A stretch of DNA of 64,000 nt, from NCBI RefSeq assembly GCF_042453785.1, contig NC_091675.1, forward strand, positions 9,436,501-9,500,500, written 5' to 3'. The position numbers and the translations under genes were made by a program. The notes beneath the pieces are model-generated. The model worked only from the letters and a program-made list of their open reading frames with translations, made no database searches and was not told where the DNA came from. Shown piece after piece: positions 57,891 to 64,000 of the stretch; positions within the stretch are counted from its first letter, which is position 1; each line of letters begins with the position of its first letter. This DNA is from Malus domestica. Its lineage: Eukaryota > Streptophyta > Magnoliopsida > Rosales > Rosaceae.

Positions 57891-58565
57891 CTAGTCGTGG
57901 GCGGTGGACATGACGGAGAGCCGGCTCGGCCGCGGCTGAAACCCAGCTCTCCGCCGCTGCTGGTGAGCGCAAGGCCGAATCAGGGCGGTCAAGGCACGCT
58001 TCACCCACTCGCCTTCGACTCCACCGATTCGAACCAGCGAGTTCGTCATAGCGGATCTGCGCATATTCAACCTGTTCGACGGGAAAGATCCGGTGTTTTG
58101 ACTCCCTCCCTGGTTCTTGTGGAGGCTGCAGCGAAACGATCCCGGATGCGACGTCGGCGAGCACATACAGGTCTTCTTCGGCATCGAAATCGGGCCGCTT
58201 TTCTTCGAAACGGCGATGGATCGGTTCGAATGATGGTTGGGAGAGATGGATCGGTGGTCGATGGAGAATCGGACGGACGGAGACGGAGAGGAGGAGGTAT
58301 AGAGATTGACACGCGTCGGAGACGCTGATCGGTGGTGGTGGTGGTGGTTATTGTGGATCTGCTGATTGTAGTAGTGGTGGTCCTGGTGGTGTTGGAAGAA
58401 GGTGGAAGCCGGAGACGAGAAGCTGGAGCTTGTCGAAGAAGCGAAACCTGATGCGGATCCATTGGAAGCTGCGTAGAACCTCCCAGAAGGCGAGAGCGAG
58501 CGGAGCACCGGTCCGCTTCCATTGGACCGGGTTCTCGCTCTCGATGAATAGGATGCGGTCGCCAT
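57891..58565 (-). CDS. Serine-rich protein of unknown function
   Basis: A single exon of 224 codons from ATG 58565 to TAG 57891. The chain starts MATASYSSRARTRSNGSGPV, continues LRSLSPSGRFYAAS, a long Ser-rich tract, a histidine-rich tract (residues about 65-80), SPTRVNLYTSSSPSPSVRFS, ISPNHHSNRSIAVSKK, then the conserved KKTCMCSPTSHPGSFRCSLH and NRLNMRRSAMTNSLVRIGG, and ends RPSRLSVMSTAHD. This corresponds to the plant serine-rich protein-related family (as in Arabidopsis At5g11090/At5g25280 as I recall); its biochemical role is unknown. The conserved C-terminal cysteines and RRSAMTNSLVRIGG block are its hallmark. An upstream GAGAGA run is likely leader. An open frame extends upstream to 58682, but the family starts at this ATG. 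The 3' end of this gene was copied to 52.3 kb. Confidence 0.88.
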   Translation of the reverse strand: MATASYSSRARTRSNGSGPVLRSLSPSGRFYAASNGSASGFASSTSSSFSSPASTFFQHHQDHHYYNQQIHNNHHHHHRSASPTRVNLYTSSSPSPSVRFSIDHRSISPNHHSNRSIAVSKKSGPISMPKKTCMCSPTSHPGSFRCSLHKNQGGSQNTGSFPSNRLNMRRSAMTNSLVRIGGVEGEWVKRALTALIRPCAHQQRRRAGFQPRPSRLSVMSTAHD

Positions 58566-58699
58566 TGGAGAGAGTAGAGAGAGAAAGTAAGTGATGAGAG
58601 GAGAGAGAAACGAGAGAGAGAGAGGTCTTTTTTCCCTAAAGGCCCCTAGGGCGTTGGATTTGGCAAACCTATCGAGTTTCAAGGGCCGGTTTTATAGAT

Positions 58700-59071
58700 C
58701 AGGAAGGGGGATGGCGGGTGGTAATTAGGAGGATATCTGGGGGTTATCTGGAAATCCCGGTTTGCAGGATTGGTGGGTTTTCTGACATTGGGAATCTTAT
58801 CCAACGGCTGGAGTGATGGGGACTGGCCGAACAGGACGAAAGTTGGAGCCGCTTGTTCAGCTTCTGCTGTGGGGCCACTCCAGAGCAGGCCACGTACAAA
58901 CTCTATGGAAACGCTTGCGTTTGAAAGGACGAGAGGCCCAGTAATCTTCTCTTAATTACGTATTGCCATTGGCTCGTTCGGCGTGTAATCCCTTATCTAA
59001 CCCCACACTTTTGGGCTTTATTCTCCTAGGTCCCTAGGTTTATTGCTTTTTTACTATTTTATTAATATAAA
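58700..59071. other. Promoter region of the serine-rich gene and spacer
   Basis: Moderately GC-rich upstream sequence without another gene. Confidence 0.35.
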
Positions 59072-59345
59072 CTAGCAGGCACACACAAAGTGTGTGAGAA
59101 AATTTTTTATTTTTGTTTTTGAAATAGAATGAGAGGAAGAGAGTGATAGAAAATGTGGGAGTGAGAAGTTTTATTATTTTTTTTAAATTAGAGATATGTT
59201 ATAATTACATGTAGGTGATGTTTTGAAAAAAAACCAGTAAAATTTGGTTACGTGAAATTACATTTCTACCTCATATTTCTTATTAATGTTCTGTTTTAAT
59301 TAGATGACTAAACTGGTAATTTCATAGAGTTTTGGTTGACAGTAA
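59072..59345 (-). mobile_element. Partial Helitron
   Basis: On the minus strand it ends with the hairpin CACACACTTTGTGTGTG, then CCTGCTAG before T. The word TGTCAACCAAAA near 59340 matches the 5' part of the Helitron at 18.3 kb, but the TC start is missing; the next Helitron begins 11 bases further on. Confidence 0.65.
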
Positions 59346-59355
59346 GTGTTTTATA

Positions 59356-59645
59356 CTAGCATTTGCCTACATATTTTGTGTGTATGAACACATTTTTTTA
59401 GAAAATGAGAAGGATAGAGGGACAGAGAGAAAACGTGGGAGGAGTGAGAGGTTTTTTTTTAGTGTTTTTTTTTTTAATATTGGAGGTATATTAACATCAT
59501 CTGTAGGTGAGGCTTTATTAAAAAATAGTAAAATTTAGACATATGAAATTACATTATTACCCATTATTTTTTTGTATAATAAAAGATTAATTTATCTTTT
59601 CATCATGTTTTTTATTGACAAAGAGGTTTCATTAATCAGTAGAGA
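59356..59645 (-). mobile_element. Non-autonomous Helitron, inverted copy
   Basis: The minus strand starts TCTCTACTGATTAATGAAAC and ends with an ACACAAAATATGT hairpin-like part and GGCAAATGCTAG before T. It is the same family as 18269-18572, 290 bp long. Confidence 0.82.
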
Positions 59646-59657
59646 TTTATACAATTA

Positions 59658-60797
59658 GGGTGTGTTTGTTTGGCTTCACTAACCTTCACTAGACTAGACT
59701 AGACTAAAAGTTAGTGTAGTGTTGTGTTTGTTAATCACAAGGACTAACTTTAGTGGGACTAGGTGGGACTCGTCCCGACTATCGACCTCGCTAGAGGGTC
59801 TCAGATAGTCCCCCCAAAATGAAGCGGACTGCTAAGACCGCTATTTGCTTCGTCTACTTTGTCTACTCGCGTCGCGTTCTCTTCCTACTGGACGACCTCG
59901 CCGTCAAATCCTCCCACTCTCTCCCCACATGGATCTTCCCTTGCTATATCTCTGTGCACCGCCAACCCAAACCACCACCTGAATCCCAAAATCTATTTAC
60001 CACCACCGATGGGTCGGGCTCAATCCGTGGATCAATTAGAAAGGAGAAAGTTTACTTGATATTACGATCAGCTGAGGGCTGGGGTTGACGACCGAAGGCT
60101 AGGTTTGAAAGTTGAGGTTCGAAGACAGAGGTTTGAAGGCAAAAACGGATTGCAAAGATCTGCTAGAGAAATTGGATCAATTTGGGTTTTTCCAAGCACT
60201 ACTCTCTCTTTTGATCTTTGGGATCCAAGCAGTGAACTTGTCATCTGGGATTTTAACAATTTGTCTAGTTTAAAAGATCTGTTGGAAAATTGGATTGTTT
60301 GGGTTTATTTTTAATTGGGTTCAATTGGGTTTTCTGGATTTGAATAATTGGTGATATAGATCGGTTCTTTTGTTTTGGTCATTTTTTGTTTTACATTTAT
60401 TCTTCGAATTTATGTTGTTCTTACATTGAAGATAAAGATTTGGAAATGTTGATTGTGCTGTTCTTCAATGGATATTTTACAAGTTGTTTGGTTGTTGAGA
60501 AAACTGACGAAGAATCGTAATTTTATTTGCCATAGATTGTGGGTTATGGATGCATGTTTGATTCCAACTGTGGTTGCAATGTCTGAAAATTAGTTGAGTT
60601 TCTTTTGACGTTGAGAGCTCAAAAGCCCCCGTTTCTTTCGAACATTGATAACTATTTCATTATCCTTATTTTTAGTCCGACACTGCACCAAACGTTTCAC
60701 TAAGCTAGTCCAGCTTAGCTTAGTCTAGTCTAAGCCAGTCCAGTTTAGTCCCTGCAACTAGTCCAGTCCGAGACAGTCCGGTACAACAAACGCACCC
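59658..60797. mobile_element. 1,140-bp Harbinger-type non-autonomous element
   Basis: The ends are GGGTGTGTTTG and CAAACGCACCC, with TTA at 59655-59657 and 60798-60800. Subterminal CTAGACTAGACTAGACT (left) and TTAGTCTAGTCTAAGCCAGT (right) are arrays of the same words in inverted orientation. The interior (59819-60590) looks like single-copy, gene-like sequence with ordinary codon use, including a frame from 59819 that opens MKRTAKTAICFVYFVYS, so it may be captured host DNA. No transposase domain recognised. Confidence 0.75.
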
Positions 60798-60800
60798 TTA

Positions 60801-62286
60801 TATTGTTTTACCTTTTTAAAATAAGAAGACCGGTAGGTTTGGTTGTTTATCTATTTTTTTCGAATTTTGGTATGGAGGCAAAAAATGGGGCAGGGTGGTT
60901 CAGGATAATAATGATGCAGTTGGTCCCTTTACGTTGAATTTAATCTTTTTAGGCGAGTGGGCACTTGGTTGCTCAAATTAGTGGAATTCTTAATCCACTT
61001 TTTTAACCTTTTTTTTTTTCTTTTTGTTCTTACCTTTGTCTAGGAAAAATGCAAATCTTCGTATTCACTCGAAGAATCAAGAAAGAAATAAAAAACAAAG
61101 TTAAAGAATCTTTTTACATAGGAGAATTATCTTCCTTTCTATTTTCATTCTCTTCTCTTTTTTATTCTTACATATTATTTTTTGTCTTCTTCTTGCTATT
61201 AAAAAATTAACACAAAGCGTCGACATGACTTAACTGTAACCGTTCAAATAGAAGAGAAGAAATGGGAAGAGAATCATACTTCTCCCTTTATATGTCTAGT
61301 GAATTAAGACATACACTAGAGAGAATTTGGACGTGAAGGGAAACATATATTTTATATACAAAAATATATATAAACTGATGTTCATGAATGTCAAACCACA
61401 TGTTGATAGGTATACAAAGAATGAGTAAACTAAGATCTAGTGTATTCTTTTTTATTAGTAAGTAGAATGTTTTAAGTTATATTCTCGTCAAAGGTAAATT
61501 TGAACTAGAATATTCCTAACTCATTGTGAGGCTCAGCACATCCTCTCATCTTTAGTGTAGATAATATCGTTTGTAAAAAAAAAAAACGATTATAATAGTT
61601 TAGGAGTTTGATCAAATTCAAAACTATGAGAATTTGGCCAAATTTGTGGTGTGAGACCAAAGTATCGTTCAATTTTGATGACCGAGTTATTGTTAATTTA
61701 TTCAAACAGTACTTTTCTTACTAGTTGAACATCCATAGGCTTACCGCATCATATGATTCAATTATTTTGTTTGATTCTCATTTGATTTGTTAAATTTAAT
61801 AATTTAATAACGGTTGTTTTACGGATATGAAGTCCATAATCTCGGTTATAAAAACGGTTACACCCACTAGAAGAAGTCCAATTTCCAAGTGAGTACAATA
61901 TATTGAATTCTTAGACGACCAATTCAAATTGATGAATAATTCTTAAGCTTGAAGGAGGGCGCACAAGAAAGAAGAAGATTCGACTACGCACTCTTTTGCC
62001 GATTTCATTGACACGTTTTAAACTTTTAATTGAACTCGCTTGGTTTTATACAAAGATTCAAGTTGAATATGCTTCAAGCTTTCAATTCCTGAAACTTGCA
62101 ACTTGAAGTAACAGCTAGCAAAACGTAAAATTAATGGTAGAAATGAAATCTTCGTCAACTCTTAACACATGCATCTTGAATTCGAAGCTCTTATTTTGTA
62201 TCAATTATTGTAATAATTTTGAATTTTGTGTTTTTCATCTAAAGATAATAAATATTTTTTCTCAATAAATAACTCTTGACGCACTT
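60801..62286. other. Gene-free spacer
   Basis: AT-rich, with a foldback MITE-like segment (about 61105-61300) related in layout to the one at 56455. No exon recognised. Confidence 0.4.
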
Positions 62287-62294
62287 GTAACTTG

Positions 62295-62468
62295 GGGAAT
62301 TGGATCCTCTCTTGAGCTCAAGATGAGGATCCTCCTGAGCAGTCCATTCGGACTGTTGAATTTTGATTCAACGGCTCCAAACAGAGACCCCTCTAAAAGT
62401 TATAATAATTGGAGTCATTGGATCAAGTTTGAATGAGCTGCTCATGAGGATCCCCACCCTGAGTTTCC
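62295..62468. mobile_element. 174-bp hAT-like MITE
   Basis: It is flanked by the 8-base duplication GTAACTTG (62287-62294 and 62469-62476). Inner GGATCC-rich arms and the core TAAAAGTTATAATAATTGGA link it to the elements at 30518 and 56066. Confidence 0.8.
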
Positions 62469-63074
62469 GTAACTTGAGCATGTGCTCAAGATGTGACGTT
62501 CCACCAATTCAGTCACTGCTTCAGCCGTATCCAACCCTAGCTAAAGCATTGGGGACCTGATTTTGCCGCTAAATACTTTTATCCCACTTGCAAGTTAGGC
62601 CATTACACATTGATTTAATATTGAAAGTCCAATTTTCTTTACGCTATGTTTGGATGATAATTTTCAAATTTAAGAGATTTGGGTCATGCTATTAAGAAAT
62701 GAATTACAATATATTAATAGGAGGGATTTAGTAAATCCACTTACATGCACGCCTTTATAAAGCTCGTATTAGGAAAATTTTAATGTCTTATATGAGCATC
62801 TTGTGATGCATTCCTTAGTAGCTTAATCTCAATCTCTTATGACTTGAAAATCTCTCACTAAAACATGACCCTTAAGGATAAAACTAACTCGGGTTAATCT
62901 CAGTTTACCACCCTAAAGTTTCTTAGTTTTCAACATTTAATACATGAAGTTTTTTTTTATCTCAGAGTGGTACATAAATCATAATTTTGGAACATTTTCA
63001 TACATGAAGTTTTTTTTGTTAAACCAGTCGTTAACTGATGACGTGACGCTTATGTGGACAACAATTAACCCTTA

Positions 63075-63885
63075 TTTCAAAAATATCACTTTTTATAAAA
63101 TCTTTCAAATGTATCCAAAATTTCACTTAAATAGACACAAATACCCTCAAATTTCACAATCAAATATAATTAAAGGTATTTTAGCCAAAATGATTCGTGA
63201 CATTGACATAACTCGTTAATCTGGTCCTTAATAATTAATGATAATCAATAGTAGTGTTCTTGAATTTGTTATCATGAATCATTTGTCTTTCTTTGAAGGG
63301 AAAATTTGAAATAGGTCCAATTTTATAAGCCTACCTTTGAAATAGATCCAATTTTTAGTGACTTTTGACTTTTGAAATATGTCTAATTTTTAGTTAATTT
63401 GGACCCATATCAAAAGATCCATTCTTTGAATATGTCCATCGTGATCATTTTAGTTTTTTTTGTGAAAAATCTATCAATTGCTCTGTTAGTGTGATGATGT
63501 GACACCACGTGGGTTTCACAAATACAATTATATAACGACATGTGGATTAACTTTAAAAACTATTTTTTTATATTTAAAACTAAAAATGATATTAGTAAGA
63601 AAAAAGGCGTTGAAGGCATGATTGAAATTCTGCTACTCCCACTTGTGCTAACCGTAGCGGCGCTCAATGTCGGTGATGAGGGGGTCGAAGGGGATAGGGT
63701 TGTTGTGGTGGAGTGTAGAAGCGAAGGTGAAATTGGACCGAAGCTTGAGGCGACAGTAGCTAAAAAGCCTATACTATATATTAATTGTTAAATTTGAGGG
63801 TATTTGTGTTTATTTAAATGAAATTTTGGATATATTTGAAAGTTTTTATAAAAAGTGACATTTTTGAAATTAATTTTTGGCTATA
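63075..63885. mobile_element. Foldback element with unique interior
   Basis: About 90 bases at 63075-63165 (ATCACTTTTTATAAAATCTT, ATTTCACTTAAATAGACACA) are the inverted complement of 63795-63885. Between them is AT-rich sequence plus, at 63605-63770, a GC-richer patch whose minus strand reads protein-like, ending in a TAG. The outer borders and target duplication are not clear, and the patch matches no family I know. Confidence 0.55.
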
Positions 63886-63909
63886 TTTGATAAATACTTG
63901 TCTTTCACT

Positions 63910-64000
63910 GCTACAGAGAATGATGCAGCAGTGGCTGAGGGCCTTGACGTCGCCGATCTTGTTGAAGACTAGGAGGATGAGGGAGTCCGAGAAGCAATCG
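63910..64000 (-). pseudogene. F-box protein fragment at the window edge
   Basis: The minus strand reads in from the right edge as CFSDSLILLVFNKIGDVKAL followed by SHCC. This matches the F-box of the small plant family that includes Arabidopsis At5g46170 and At1g30200 as I recall (PDS-LLLLIFN-IGDVKALGRC). After SHCC the family's VVSRRF part is absent; the frame reads IILCSS and runs into the foldback element. So the gene is broken here, or this is a captured fragment. The rest lies outside the window. Confidence 0.55.

Larger units (their letters stand above)
55205..57962 (+). repeat. Segmental duplication flanking ATP23, right copy
   Basis: Homologous to 50480-52381 in the same orientation, but longer because of a 199-bp MITE (56066-56264) and of further sequence between 56280 and 57060 that the left copy lacks. 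The complete serine-rich protein gene overlaps its right end, so this is probably the original locus of that part. Confidence 0.85.

Overview
The window is nuclear DNA of a flowering plant. Its genes carry short exons with GT-AG introns, and AT-rich spacers hold MITEs, Helitrons and microsatellites. The gene set and the repeat families look most like a woody Rosaceae genome of the apple/pear kind; that assignment is inference, with no marker gene to prove it.

Layout. 0-1.4 kb: broken Copia gag fragment on the minus strand and spacer. 1.4-5.3 kb: tandem array of three genes for small secreted cysteine-rich TPD1-like proteins; the first two are dead (frameshift, lost splice site and stop codon; MITE insertion) and the third can still encode a protein but carries a fresh 369-bp tandem duplication across its intron. 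5.7-7.7 kb: acidic nuclear-type protein (minus). 9.8-17.1 kb: full-length TOPLESS-related corepressor with 24 coding exons (minus). 17-24 kb: gene-poor spacer with a Helitron, USE-like repeats and a 928-bp PIF/Harbinger-type element. 24.8-26.1 kb: a small plus-strand gene encoding only the LisH-CTLH-CRA half of TOPLESS with no WD40 repeats. Its first three exons have exactly the lengths of those in the full gene. 27-34.7 kb: a tandem segmental duplication carrying two decayed relatives of that mini-TOPLESS gene. 35-36 kb: hAT-like remnant. 36.7-39.5 kb: MEMO1-family gene. 41.5-43.8 kb: PHOX/CLMP1-type TPR-PB1 co-chaperone gene. 45.8-48.6 kb: mitochondrial calcium uptake protein MICU, whose first intron appears to be GC-AG. 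All three are on the minus strand. 50.5-58 kb: mitochondrial protease/assembly factor ATP23 (plus) between two direct copies of a roughly 2-kb segment that includes the 3' end of a serine-rich protein gene; the complete serine-rich gene (minus) is in the right copy. 59-63.9 kb: Helitrons, a 1.1-kb Harbinger-type MITE, a hAT MITE and a foldback element. The last 100 bases hold an F-box-like fragment.

The genes do not form a pathway; they are independent eukaryotic units. The exception is the pair of full-length TOPLESS-related and mini-TOPLESS genes, which lie head to head about 7.7 kb apart. If expressed, the small protein could modulate the corepressor, because the N-terminal half is the part that tetramerises and binds EAR-motif repressors. 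This pair, its decaying tandem copies and the hairpin around their start codons are the most unusual content of the window.
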